Shown here in pieces: positions 1 to 10,663 of a stretch of DNA of 23,650 nt. Position 1 is the stretch's first letter. Every line of letters starts with the position of its first letter. Made by a program: the position numbers and the translations under genes. Below the pieces are notes generated by a model that saw nothing but the letters and a program-made list of their open reading frames with translations, was not told the origin of the DNA and searched no databases. The stretch comes from Plakobranchus ocellatus. Lineage: Eukaryota; Mollusca; Gastropoda; Plakobranchidae. The stretch spans positions 2,429,857 to 2,453,506 of the forward strand of contig BLXT01004061.1 of NCBI GenBank assembly GCA_019648995.1. The letters are read 5' to 3'.

Positions 1-164
1 AGGCAGTCTCCATGCCCTCTCCCATTTATATCATGTTTCAAATCTCCTCCATTTCTATTATCATTTTCATTTGAGAGCTTGTCCTTCATATTCATCCTTT
101 CTTGCACTCCCCTCCCCTCTGTTCCTTGCCTTCCATATCTCTCCCCTTTTGGATCCAAATTCAG

Positions 165-252
165 CCTCAAATTGTCGACTGGACTGAGTGGAAACCGAGA
201 CAGTTTCCTGCAAGCGGACACGTCTGTATGGGTTTTCACTGATACCCACAAG
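165..252 (+). CDS. Gene X exon (third from 3' end)
   Basis: Intron upstream is pyrimidine-rich (about 100-150) and ends in CAAATTCAG at 164. The exon enters in phase 2 (one base completes the first codon) and reads KLSTGLSGNRDSF, then QADTSVWVFTDTHK. It ends CACAAG at 252, followed by GTAAGG, a near-ideal donor. The other two forward frames contain stops or do not match the neighbouring exons. The next intron is 253-734 (482 bp). Confidence 0.68.
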
Positions 253-1359
253 GTAAGGGAACGAATTGTCTTCATAGTACACGTACGCTCATTCTGTGGA
301 GTGTCTGACTTGAAAGGGGCTGTGGGTGGTGCAGAGGCTGGCGCACGCATTCTGAAATATGCATGGAATTTCCTGTTACTGGTTTGAACTTAAAACTAAC
401 ACCTGGCCTGAGAAAGCTAAACATCCTAAGATCACCGTATACATCACAAACAAACATAAAATTCAAACTAAAATTTAGCAATTGTTGTTTTGATTTTAGC
501 GTCAATTACTTCCAGTTCCAGTTTCTACAAGGATCATTCGCCTTAGGCATGGTTGGCAGCATTAAAGAGACTCACGTTTGAAAATAGCCAAGTATCATTG
601 AATCTGCCTGTCACAATTTTTCAGATGTTATTAGCATCTAATAGAGTTCATGAAAGGTAAAGTTTTCAAGCAACTGAAGAATGCCTAAGCTTCACTTGAA
701 ACTCCAATGCACCTTATTTTTGTCTTGGATCCAGAAATTTTCGAAAATTGGGCATCTTAGCCGTGGAGGTCAACTGGAGACCAAGCTACTGAGTGGCCTG
801 AGACATGTCTATGTGTTGGAGATTCTCTTGGGAGATGTCAAGCCCGATCAGGATATTTACCTCAATCGGGTGAGTACCGGTATCTCTCTCTCTCTCTCTC
901 TTTCTCCCTTTCTCTTTCCTTTTTTCAGCTTATCTTTTCATCTCTCTGATCAGTCTTCTCAATGAGCTTTATGTTTATTATCATAGATTCTTCGACATCA
1001 CTTGTGTAAAAGAAAAAAAGTTATAAAATATGTTCAGAGTTTTCCTTCTCGTCCATGTTGGGATGAGAGCAGGATTGTCTAAGTCCTTTATTACGAATCA
1101 AGTATACCACTACATCCTCATATCAACACGCTATTCATAAACAGGATGAAATACAAACACCAACACACCAACACAATAACACCAAAACCAATGTCTCCTC
1201 TCACTTCCCCAGCTGGAGCTGACGATGACATGTAAACAAACCACCCGCATGTTCCTGTCCGGCACAGCGACCATCGAACCCACCAGTGTCCCTGACTGGT
1301 ACATTCCTCGCCCCAAACTGCTGCCCAGACGAGAGGGCGATGTGCTGATATCTTATTGA
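165..1359 (+). CDS. Unrecognised protein-coding gene, last three exons (gene X)
   Basis: Three exons (165-252, 735-869, 1213-1359) have consensus splice sites and compatible phases: exon 1 ends in phase 0, exon 2 is a whole number of codons, and exon 3 opens in phase 0 and reads to TGA. Together they encode about 122 C-terminal residues. The 5' exons lie off the left edge. I do not recognise the family. The stretch alternates short hydrophobic beta-like segments (TSVWVFTD, HVYVLEILLGDV, RLELTMTC) with polar turns and ends in a basic, proline-rich tail (WYIPRPKLLPRREGD). The pattern 'ADTSVWVF ... RGGQ ... DIYLNRLEL' loosely resembles a PLAT or C2 beta-sandwich at a protein's C-terminus, but that is a guess. 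The gene is convergent with the MGAT4 gene further right. The exon chain is seen directly; function is unknown. Confidence 0.72.
735..869 (+). CDS. Gene X exon (second from 3' end)
   Basis: The acceptor is TCTTGGATCCAG at 734, behind a T-rich tract. It opens in phase 0, matching the previous donor. The exon has 45 codons, beginning KFSKIGHLSRGGQLE and ending GDVKPDQDIYLNR. The donor CGG/GTGAGT at 869/870 is consensus. A second possible acceptor, CATCTTAG at 767-774, would be out of phase with the upstream exon, so I prefer 735. The next intron is 870-1212 and begins with a (TC)9 microsatellite. Confidence 0.7.
883..900 (+). repeat. (TC)9 microsatellite in gene X intron
   Basis: Perfect TC dinucleotide run just after TACCGGTA (875-882), followed by more C/T-rich sequence to about 925. 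It lies 13 bp past the donor of the second gene X exon. Confidence 0.9.
1213..1359 (+). CDS. Gene X terminal coding exon
   Basis: The acceptor CTCTCACTTCCCCAG ends at 1212 and is strong. The exon reads in phase 0: LELTMTCKQTTRMFLSG, then ATIEPTSVPDWYIPRPK, then LLPRREGDVLISY and TGA at 1357-1359 (48 codons plus stop). Its GC content is well above the surrounding intron and flank, as expected for coding sequence here. The C-terminus is basic and proline-containing with no obvious membrane segment or lipid-anchor motif. A reverse-strand reading of this region is a shadow. Confidence 0.7.
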   Translation: MELTMTCKQTTRMFLSGTATIEPTSVPDWYIPRPKLLPRREGDVLISY

Positions 1360-1987
1360 AAATCACCATAAAAGTAATGGAGCAAAATGTGAAATGACTG
1401 CACAAAAGCACAACCAATCCCTCTCTCCCTCTCTTTGTATTTAGATATTCAATTGTTTGCATACGTAATACTTGCTGTCTTGCAAACAGAACCTTTCTCT
1501 TTATACATGTCATCGTCGCTATCATCTTCATCGTCCTCATTAGAGGTGAAGTGAATGCATTGTCACGTGATATTGTCGTTCTGTATGCTGGAAGCTTAGG
1601 ATAATTCAGGCTCCATAGATTTGCTTTATGCTCTTAATTTTGATTTTAAAAGTTGTGTTCATAGTTTTCACTCCAGGGGTTGAGTATAAGTAGGCCCTAT
1701 ACACATTCAAAGGGTTTGTTTTCCACCAATTTTCGTTTTAAAAGCTGACAAATCTTTTTCTTTTAATTTCGTGGGTAAAACCTATGCAATTATGAAGTGT
1801 ACTTGCATAGGAAGTAAACCTTCTTGCATTGATTTTACGATGAAGTTCTTGATTTTCTCCTGTCTTTGCTTAACTGTTTATTTATTTATATTTTCACCTT
1901 TATAATTACTATAATACTAACAACAACAACGACAACAAATAGGGAGGCAAATCCTAGATATGTATTCTGAAGATATGTATTCTGACT
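1360..1987. other. 3' flank or 3' UTR of gene X, no gene seen
   Basis: AT-rich sequence after the TGA of gene X. No exon-like stretch is visible. No AATAAA occurs on the + strand until 2457-2462, so either the 3' UTR is long or a variant polyadenylation signal is used. Confidence 0.4.
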
Positions 1988-2388
1988 AATAGGTGGATAG
2001 GTAGCTAGACAGACAGGCAGACAAGTAGGTAGGTAGGCAGATAGGTAGGTAGGTAGATAGGTGGACAGACAGGTAGATAGGCCGGCAGGTACGTGGAATA
2101 CAGACAAGTAGGTAAGCAGTAGATGGAGAGACATGTAGGTTGGTAAGCAGGTAAGTGGACAGACAGACGAGTAGGTAGGCAAACACAGGGAGGTAGACGA
2201 ACAGACAGGCAGACAGATAGGTAAGTAGCCAGACGAGTAGAAAGACAGGTGGACGAACAGACATGGAGGAGCAGATACAGAAGAATGCAAACAGATTGCA
2301 GACAGAGTGGTAGATAGTAGTCGGCAGAGAGGTAAATATACAGACAAGTCAGACAAACATGAAGAAAGAAGGCAAGCACACAGACAGG
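1988..2388. repeat. Degenerate tetranucleotide satellite (GTAG/GACA type)
   Basis: About 400 bp made of interspersed GTAG, ATAG, GACA and GCAG tetramers, for example the (GTAG) runs at 2026-2060. Interruptions increase toward 2388. On the - strand all three frames stay open for long stretches because CTAC and CTGT units create no stops, giving Leu/Pro/Thr/Tyr/Cys-rich false readings. This is a simple-sequence tract, not a gene. Confidence 0.85.
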
Positions 2389-3236
2389 ATGTTTAGCCAC
2401 ATTATTTACAGATTATGAAATTTTATTTGTTATTCAACAAAAATGCAACAATCAAAAATAAAACTAGGCAAAAAAAAAAAATTGTAATCGTAAATTTTAA
2501 ACTATAGAAAGCATGGTCGTTCTTTGCGTTTATCATTCATGTCCATAACCATCAACAAATAATGACAAGACTTATGACAAGTGTAATGAGTGCCTAAAAA
2601 AGGTCCATGGAGGAAAGTAAAAAAAAAAACTATCATAATAACAATAGTAATAATAAAATTATGACAAATATGATGAAAAATGATAAGGACGATTCATAAA
2701 ATTTCACGCACAAAGAAATGAAGATTGTAGTTATGATAAAGACAACGATATTGATGAAACATGAAAACGATTGTAAATTGAAGGTGATATGCATTGAGTG
2801 AAATGTGGATATTATTAGAGCCATTACATTTATGAACAAGTTCTGCCAAACTTCTCTTCAAACTAGTCTTGAGACGAGTCCAAATGAGTCGAAGTAAAGC
2901 ATTCTCAACATCTTAAATTATTTATACAGCCAGGTACTGCATTTGACAGGCTGATGCTATAGGGAAAAATGGAGAGAGGTAAGAGTGATTTTGTGCACTT
3001 ACATTAGTGATTTTAACATTTTCTATAAAACAGTGAGAAGAAGAATTTAAATAAATGAAAATTAATTTTTTCTCAACTGAAGTTAGATATGCAAGATCTG
3101 CCTCGTTGGGACTTGCCTCAAGACACAGGACTCGACGCTGTTACACTGGTGGTCAGGAGTTAGTGCCCTTTATATCACATCTCTTTGAGGGAAACAACTG
3201 TCTAGCATGTGCCCTGAGTCTGCTACACTGCAGTTG
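2389..3236. other. AT-rich non-coding stretch
   Basis: Low-complexity A-rich sequence with ATAATAAT and AAAAAAAA tracts. AATAAA at 2457-2462 is the first canonical + strand polyadenylation hexamer after gene X and could serve it, but no convincing GT-rich element follows. I see no gene. Confidence 0.35.
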
Positions 3237-3252
3237 ATATATATATATATAT
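3237..3252. repeat. (AT)8 microsatellite
   Basis: Perfect AT run between TTG and GCTTACT. Confidence 0.9.
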
Positions 3253-3359
3253 GCTTACTATTATGCTTTCTTTACTACCTCTTCGATAGCATATGTACAT
3301 GTTGGCATTGCAGCAACTGAAAATGGCATAGGTTTAGACCTCTCCCCCTCCCTTAAAAT

Positions 3360-3379
3360 CACACACACACACACACACA
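3360..3379 (+). repeat. (CA)10 microsatellite
   Basis: Perfect CA run following CCTTAAAAT. Confidence 0.9.
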
Positions 3380-4238
3380 TTCCATTTTATCAATTAAGTA
3401 AAGAGCAGAGCATGACATATTATTGTGTATCCACTGGGATAACATGTTATCTTCAAGCTACTTTCAAATCGTTCTTAACTTCATCTGCACATATATCAAA
3501 AATTTATCACAACCTCCTTATTTAGAGATTGGGTTTTTTGTAATTACTTTTTTTTGGAAGTGCTTGAGCAAAGAAAAAAATACCTGTGCATGAATTTTAT
3601 GGGAAAATTAAAAGACAATACATAGAAACAATTCTATGCTAAAAAACATTGAAACACTGCCAAATAGTATCAATTATATCACTTAAAAAAAAGGCAAAAG
3701 AAAAAGAAAAAGGCCATTATAACTGGGCCCACAAAGTTACTCGATGACACGATTTTATTTTTAACGATTCATTAAAAATGAAGTGAAAGATTGGCTTTTT
3801 GCAAAGCTCATTTTTGTGTTATTGTTTTGTTTTTTTTTCTAAACGATCAGTGTTGCTTAACTTTGCCACTCAAGCTATTGCTTGATCAAGGCTATTTAGA
3901 TGTTATTGCTAGATCTAAGATAGATCAGATAGAAAATTAAAAGCTATGCCTTTTTAGAACTTTAATGCTCAGCATAATTCGTTAAACTCGATTTTTATCA
4001 ATCCTAAAGTTTTATTTCTCTCAAAGTCTGTCAGCTTTCAAAAAGTTTCAAAGCTAGATCTGTGCTGGTTCCCTTTTCAATAACACTGTATCATTTAAGC
4101 ATTAAAGTCAGACCTTTGTGCACCAAAATGTGTTTCTAATTATAGTTTGGGGTGACTCTGGTCACAAACACAATAGGCTGCTTTTTAAAATTTTTTTTTA
4201 CAAAGGGTATGCTTTTTATATGAGGAGCTTGATGGCCG
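3380..4238. other. AT-rich non-coding stretch
   Basis: No exon, RNA gene or repeat unit recognised. It contains scattered short homopolymers and several AGATCTA-type tetramer clusters around 3905-3930, none long enough to call. Confidence 0.35.
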
Positions 4239-4313
4239 ACACACTGAGCTAGTGTGTAAGCAGAATAAAAAGCACTACCTGCTTCAAGGCTCAAAGCCTG
4301 AAACAGGGTGGTG
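4239..4313. repeat. Pair of adjacent hairpins
   Basis: Hairpin 1 (4239-4257) has perfect 7-bp arms, ACACACT and AGTGTGT, around loop GAGCT. Hairpin 2 (4273-4313) is a roughly 18-bp imperfect stem: CACTACCTG pairs with CAGGGTGGTG (one bulged G, one T-G pair), and TTCAAGGCT pairs with AGCCTGAA (one bulged A), around loop CAA. Read on the - strand, TAGCTCAGTGTGTCGG resembles a Pol III A box, but no B box follows. It could be a decayed SINE or another structured repeat; the family is unknown. Confidence 0.5.
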
Positions 4314-5450
4314 ACCAGTAGGGATAGTGCACAACATCAAGGCAATGAATTATGATTTTTTTTTAATGAGATCTCATTATGAGAGAAACTTAAATAAAAA
4401 ACAGATTGATTTGCTGTAGCCCTCTCGAAAAACAAATCTCTTTGTCACAAAAACTTAAAAGATGGATCCATTTGTAGAAATCCTCTCACAAGATTGGTCG
4501 AATTGTTAGAGAAACTTAATAGTCGAAAACAGGCAGAAAGCTTTCAAGTGGACCTTTCTATGAATCTTTGGTTTTTCTTTGAGAAGCTCAAATGAACCAG
4601 AGGCAATTGATTCATTGAAACGTCGCCTCATCTGCAGCCCAAAAATGTACAGAAAACAAAAGTTAGCTATAATGCACATTATTAATGCCGGTTACCGTAA
4701 GCCTGGATACGAAAAAATGAATGAAGGGACACATGTTTATAGATTGATGAGGACAAAAATAATTTAAATAATTCAATGGCTTTACTTCTGAGATGGCATG
4801 TTCGATATGTAGCATCAGTGATGATAGAATGTTTGATCGGTATAGATGTATAGATACAGACAATTCACACAACAGAATTTGACTACCGGTATTACAACCT
4901 GTTTTATCCATTATTATGTATCACAATAATAATATCATAATTCAGGTGGGTGAAGCACCTTTGTTTAATACCTTTTGATAATGTTTGCTTGATTTCTCTC
5001 TCTTCTTCCCCCCCTTTTTCAAAAGGAGCAAAAAAGCAAAAGAAAAACAAATTAAAAAGTACACAAAGCAATGAAATAAATATGTAACTTAAAGAATAGA
5101 TTCAAGTCAAGTTTCAAATGAATTCAGACTTAGGTGGGGAGAAATGCAGGGGTAGCTTAAATCATATGTATCTTCGCACTCTCCAATTTTGGGGAATGAT
5201 GCAGGTACACATGATGGTTGATTAGGACCAAGGTGCTAGACAGAGCAGAGCATTTCTCTCACTTTTAAATAATTTTTTTTTTTTCCTCACGCAGAACTAC
5301 ATATATAGTGAACATATGTACTAAATAAATTGTACCTCAATTACAGCATTTGTGCTTTACAGATACGTATGGACTCTGACCCCTGCTTGACACAGATGGA
5401 TATAAGCTACAGTGCTTAGCATAAAGAGATTAACATAGCTGCATTGTTCC
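4314..5450. other. AT-rich non-coding stretch
   Basis: No gene supported. A 62-codon reading at 4579-4767 has no coding features beyond being open. TACCGGTA occurs at 4884-4891. T10 at 5270-5283 and A-rich tracts are the only other structure. Confidence 0.3.
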
Positions 5451-5474
5451 ATATATATATATATATATATATAT
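5451..5474. repeat. (AT)12 microsatellite
   Basis: Perfect AT dinucleotide run. Confidence 0.9.
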
Positions 5475-5558
5475 TGGCCCCTGTCCAAGATAGCCGCATA
5501 TGGATAAAACCACCCATCAGGCAGACACATTTACATTACAGACTTGTCCGATGTAAAG

Positions 5559-5561
<3 letters not shown>

Positions 5562-5617
<56 letters not shown>
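5562..5617. repeat. (TA)28 microsatellite
   Basis: Perfect TA run of 56 bases, the longest microsatellite in the window. It ends inside TACCGGTA (5616-5623) and resumes briefly as TATATAG. Tracts of this length are usually length-polymorphic and can extrude cruciforms. Confidence 0.93.
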
Positions 5618-5619
<2 letters not shown>

Positions 5620-5670
5620 GGTATATAGAAATGGTAGATTGACACACCCACATGCATCTGCGCACACCTG

Positions 5671-5688
5671 CACACACACACACACACA
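5671..5688 (+). repeat. (CA)9 microsatellite
   Basis: Perfect CA run within a wider CA-rich patch (5641-5690), 50 bp after the (TA)28 tract. Confidence 0.88.
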
Positions 5689-5689
5689 T

Positions 5690-6658
5690 AGCTTTTACCT
5701 CAACATAGACACACATGGGTTCAGGGAGTTCCCCAAAATTATACCTACAATTGATATGAATACACCACAGTTTATAATTCACATTCTTCCTATTGCACTA
5801 TCCACTGGCTTCTAGTCAGATAAAACTCATGACAGTATGGGTTAAAGAAACTGCATACCTTATAGCATTGCTTTAAAATTGAAATATATTCTTTTTTCCC
5901 CCTTTTTCAAGTACAGATGTGGCTCTGTCAATGGGACTGTGAGGCACTAAATTTTGTAGGGTCCCAGAGCCATTTCCTGTCCCAAACCCAGAACTGCGGC
6001 TAAAAAAAAATGCAATCAAAAGTGTGAGATCATCAGATTCTCCTACCAAATCAAGTAAAAATTATAAAACCAAAAGACAAAACAAAGGCAGTCAATGATG
6101 GATATGATATCTACAAACAGCACACAAAACTAACAACTACTTCCAAAAATAAAAATGAAAAGACACGTATGTAAATTTACAAAATTTGAATTGCCCATAT
6201 AAATAGATTCAATATGTATCAATTTCTCCACTTCACACATGATTCTTTCTATGAGAACCAAAATCTATTGATATTAATATTCTGATTGTAAATTACAAAA
6301 AAAAAAACAAAAAAAAACCAGGAAAAAAAGTTAGCTATGACTTTCTATGAGAATGTGAAATAAAAACAATTCAGGTTCTATGCATAATTTATGGCAGTTC
6401 AATTTAACGCTTCATGGTATCAAATTTGTACAAATACTGGCATCCTTAATAACATCATTTAATGTCAATGTCACACTGAAGAAAAGAAAACCTTTTAAGT
6501 GAACAGTCCTTTGCAAAAAGTACAGAAAAAAAAATCTAGGAAGTTTCACTTGACTAAATGATCAACTTTTGTTTTCACAAACTGCGTAGGCAAACCCATT
6601 TCTTTCACTAAGGTTTTAAAGAAGCTGTGAGATGGAATCCAACTTCATCTTTATGCGT
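5690..6658. other. AT-rich non-coding stretch
   Basis: No exon or repeat family recognised. A short GC-richer patch at 5920-6000 has no readable frame or splice signals that I trust. Confidence 0.3.
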
Positions 6659-7875
6659 ACAGGGATGCCAGTTTTCCGATTCAAATCATATTTTCGACTT
6701 TTCCAATTTATGAATATTATTGCATCCGTCCAAACGTCTCATTTTCTCCATGCGTTACCCATATTTGCAACATTGACTTTTCCCCATCCGGCTTACCAAA
6801 CACAACCAGAAATTTTTTGCATTGAAAATATTTTCGCCTAGTTTACACATGCCCATTAATTGTAGTGGTCACAAACATCCTTTGAATTTTGAAAGTGGAC
6901 TACAGATAGCATTTTTTTTTACATTGATTGCTGCACATTTTATGAGGACAAGTGTTTCCAAACCAAGAGCAGCCTAGGTCTAATTTTCGCTCACAGTCCA
7001 GGCTAACGAAGAAGTCACTAGAAATTCGTTTTGTGAACAAGAGCAGCAGACAACCTTGTGATTTTTTCCAAAAAAAAAAAAAAATACGGAAATGCCTACA
7101 GCAAAAGTATAACAAGGATGAATACTTCTCCGTTCACTTTCAAAAACTTGTGGACACACTAGTCAGCAAAAAAGACAACTCAAGCTGACCCATTCCATGC
7201 AGTACCTCCACATCATCTGATTGTATTCTAGTCACCTCAGTGTCATCAACTACAACCACTAGCAGCCCACTGAAAAGGAAATCTGTGGTCAACCCTTCAA
7301 ATTTTTCTAAAAAGCCCTACAAAATGGACATAGGGGCCTTTACCAAGAAAAATCAAGACCTGATTATGGATGGACTGTGATAGGATGCCTCATTGGCAAT
7401 CTTATGCTACATGGTAAATACGTTATTGAGAGGTTGACCACTACATCTCAGGCAAGCTGTATATAACTTGAATTGGATAGCCACACACCTCATCTGTTTC
7501 TCAGATATAAAGGTAATTATTTTATTGCTTAAAAAGCCAATTACATTTTTATGCACAACTTTGAGAAAACTATTAATTTACGGGTAATGTGCTTTTTGTA
7601 TACATTGCTGCCTTGTTTTTCTTTCTCTCTGTGTCTTTTTTTTTTTTTTTTGACATTCTGATAGTCTTATACTTGTCATCCTTCACCTCAAAAACATAAT
7701 TTCAATGCAGGAGAGGCCCAGAATCAAGCCTGAAAATTAACTAAAATTAATTTCCGATGCGAAGCCCCCCTTGTACCCCGCCCTCAGACCCTGCCGGGGT
7801 CTAAGGCGGCCCCTGAACCTTGGACGACCAATAAATTTCCTGCTTTTTTTTTTCAGAGGCCACTGGCATCCCTGT
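6659..7875 (+). mobile_element. Candidate hAT-type DNA transposon, degenerate
   Basis: A 13-bp sequence, ACAGGGATGCCAG at 6659-6671, recurs exactly in inverted orientation, CTGGCATCCCTGT, at 7863-7875. Ends starting CAGGG are typical of hAT-superfamily elements. Inside, one + strand frame from 6952 reads to TGA at 7186-7188 and continues in the same frame to TGA at 7376-7378. It is Lys/Ser-rich, with KSVVNPSNFSKKPYKMDIG followed by AFTKKNQDLIMDGL, loosely like the linker before a hAT catalytic core. The right end is GC-rich with a hairpin at 7778-7809. The flanking 8-mers (TATGCGTA left, TGTTTAGA right) do not match, so no target-site duplication is visible. Family assignment is inferred from the termini. 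Confidence 0.5.
7778..7809. repeat. GC-rich hairpin near right end of hAT-like element
   Basis: CCGCC (7778-7782) and AGACCC (7786-7791) pair with GGGTCT (7797-7802) and GGCGG (7805-7809), with a small internal loop and loop TGCCG. It sits in a roughly 60-bp GC-rich island in otherwise AT-rich DNA, consistent with subterminal sequence of a DNA transposon. Confidence 0.6.
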
Positions 7876-9466
7876 GTTTAGATGTATACATTAAAAACTT
7901 ATGAATTTTGTCTTCTTAGTATAAAAAACCCTTGAACATAGGGCTATGAAATTTTCAAGGTAAGTAGCTGATGGGGTGATTTAAAAACTGAGAGGGCTGG
8001 ATTTTTTTCAATCTTATTACAAATTAACCCATGCAACAAATAAACATACCATTATGCGTAATTTTCATTCTGCTAATTAAAACAAGCATCTGTGCAAAAA
8101 AGTATGACATATATGCCCTGATACTGTGAGCAAAAAGTGTGCCAGCAAAAAAGAAAAATCTAGATTTTGATTAGATCTAGAATCCTGGACTAGATTTCGA
8201 TGCATAAAATAAGACAATAGTAAGAGTAAGACCCAATCTTACTGGCATGATATATTCTTTGATGGCCGGTCTCTGCAGCGGTACTGCATTCATCCCTATC
8301 ATGGGTTGCACTAAAAGTTAAATCACCAGAAGGAATGTATGATATCTAGGAAATGGGACCTACTTTTTGGCCTACAGCATCGTTCGCCTTTGCTTTCGTC
8401 ACTGCCTTTACTTTTGCTAAGACTTTAAATGCTTACCAACCCCACTGGTGTTCGATGAACACAGGGGGCCCATAAAAGTACTTGGCAAAGACTAGGTTTC
8501 AAGTCAGTCATCTTTTGCATGGTAGCCAAACTCTCTACCAACAATGCCATCACTTACATCAGTGCAGGCTTTGAATACGAACCCACCAACTGCATTGACC
8601 AGAAAAAAAGACAAATACAACCTGGACAAAGAACATGAGAAAAAGGCCTAGATTTCTGCCAAAACCATTTATCAACCAACCATCAGTTTCTCAACCAATG
8701 TCCATTCACACTATATGATGCTTACTACTGAGTAATTAGGCCTCCATTCTATAATTTTTTTTATTAAAAAAAAGTCACCATTATATACAATGTCCCTTGA
8801 TTCAAAAATTTATAAAGTTTAGATACAATATATTACTTAAACCCAATCAATAATGAAAAGATAAAAAAGGAAAAGCCTTCCAGCCAATCCTGACAAATTA
8901 CATGTTTGTGGAGCTTTGCTTGTGTCAGGCAGGACTTAATTGTCATCTTTCTGATGATTAAAATTGCGTAGAGTAACCTTGGCAATATAATCTTGTGGCA
9001 CCCACATGCAGACTAAATTCTGCATTTTACAGTTTGAAAACTATATGAAACATTTTTTGCATCATTGAAATGTTACTTTTATCTTCCACCACATTTAGAT
9101 GAGCCAAAAGTCTCATTATAAACATTTACACCATTAAGACAGCTTGAAACCCTTCCATGAGGTTTGTACTCATAAAACTGAATAGAACTTTGTTAGTATG
9201 AAACAAGATATGAGTTTTTGATTTTCTGAAAAAAAAAAAAAAAAGAAGGAATAAAAGCTTATATCTTGGCTCCAATATATTGTTTGATAATCCAGCTCTC
9301 ATCACTGCAAAGATTTAAAACAAAAAAAGTCCAACAGTTTAGCATTGACTCCAAATGTGTTACACAATACAACTCATTTGGGCTGGTCTCAAAATAAACG
9401 AATGTTTCGCTAAATGAGGACTTTCTCAACTAGTGAATTGTCAGTATTTTGATGGAAGAAAAAACT
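7876..9466. other. Non-coding stretch with possible coding debris
   Basis: No gene can be supported. From about 8240 to 8720 the base composition is less AT-rich. A short + strand frame near 8546 reads NNAITYISAGFEYEPTNCI before stopping at the end of GQRT, perhaps decayed transposon or pseudogene sequence. I could not match it to a family. The remainder is AT-rich with A14 at 9231-9244. Confidence 0.25.
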
Positions 9467-9586
9467 GGTTGAGGAGCCTTGTACTGCTACTATTCTTTTT
9501 AATGTCGGTTGAGGGGCCTTGTACTGCTACTATTCTTTTTAATGTCGGTTGAGGGGCCTTGTACTGCTACTATTCTTTTTAATGTC
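9467..9586 (+). repeat. 40-bp minisatellite, 3 copies
   Basis: Three head-to-tail 40-bp units start at 9467, 9507 and 9547, each beginning GGTTGAGG and ending TTTTTAATGTC. Copies 2 and 3 appear identical; copy 1 differs by one base (GAGGAGCC against GAGGGGCC). Such low divergence implies recent amplification or gene conversion. Confidence 0.95.
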
Positions 9587-10651
9587 TCTCTCACCTCTTT
9601 TTAAAATATTAATATTCTGGTTTTGATTCAACTAACAACTCATACTTAAAAAAAAAAAAAAAAAAAAAATTGGTATACACTATGTCAAAAAAGGTTTTTT
9701 CTATGCCAACATCAACCAATTTTTTTTTCTGATGGCAGCAAATGAGATGCATAAGTCAACATATTTTCAACTTCAAGCAATAAAAAAAAAAATTTGGACT
9801 TAATTTAGCCTTTAATCGAATACCAGGACAATATTGAGGAAGAAAATATAAATTCTTCAAAAAATTCTCTTTCAAGGGTCTTATTTGCAAAGTCCAAATC
9901 ATTAGGACTGATTTTACAACATACACTATTACAGCATAGCCAAATGATGCAAAGTATCCAAAGCATTCAGTCTGAGAACGACTGTGAACTTAATAACGTT
10001 TCGGGAAATAGCAGAGCACAAAAACAGTACAGAATCCTATTACAGGTTCTTGTACATGTAAGTTTCATATGCAAATGAGTAAGTATGGGTTCCATGATAT
10101 TCGTTAAAAAAAAAGGAAAAGAATTTTACAAAACAACCATTGCAAACAATTACTGAATGTACTTTTCTTCCTGCAGAGGATTTCTGATGGTTAAGCTGGC
10201 AAGGATGAAGTGAGCAGAAGGAGGGTGGGTACAGCAGCACTGAGCTTTGTTGTGGCTAGGGTTCAAACACTGAACTGAGTTTACAAAACATTATTATTCC
10301 AACAATTGCTGACAAAGAATGCACAGAATTACACAATGCAATAGAGGGCTGGGTGATTTTTTTAAAACCAACCTTAAGTTGAAAAGAACGTTTTGTATTC
10401 AATGGCCAGCAAAGATAGGAAGGGACTAGAACATTTAGTGGCAACAGACATGACTGAGGTAGGAGGAGAAACACCAAGAGAAAAGAAAAGAGATGTTGAA
10501 ATTCATTGATAAAATAGCTGGCCGCGAGAGGTAACAGTCATACACACAATCTTTGAAAATCTGCAATACCAGGAGAGAAATGATCACCCAAGTCTATGAG
10601 GAAGGCACTTGATGATGATGATTGTAATAGTGCAGATTTCAAAGGAAAAAT

Positions 10652-10663
10652 TATATATATATA
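10652..10663. repeat. (TA)6 microsatellite
   Basis: Short perfect TA run followed by AGATCTA. Confidence 0.75.

Noticed and set aside
1118-1540. 140-residue - strand reading
   Set aside because: Antisense to gene X exon 3, which has a strong acceptor and fits the upstream exons on the + strand.
1886-2400. Leu/Pro/Thr/Cys-rich proteins of 92-156 residues on the - strand
   Set aside because: They are translations of the degenerate tetranucleotide tract; three frames are open at once with no splice or family signal.
4273-4313. Long-stem hairpin as a microRNA precursor
   Set aside because: A 41-nt hairpin with a 3-nt loop is too short for a typical pre-miRNA, and the flanks do not extend the stem.
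4579-4767. 62-residue + strand reading
   Set aside because: Short, motif-free, and no splice partners or family resemblance.
5444-5815. 123-residue + strand reading and its 73-residue reverse counterpart
   Set aside because: Largely (IY)n translated from the (TA)28 microsatellite, plus CA-repeat residues.
9467-9586. CRISPR-like direct repeats
   Set aside because: The units are contiguous with no spacers, and the genome is eukaryotic.
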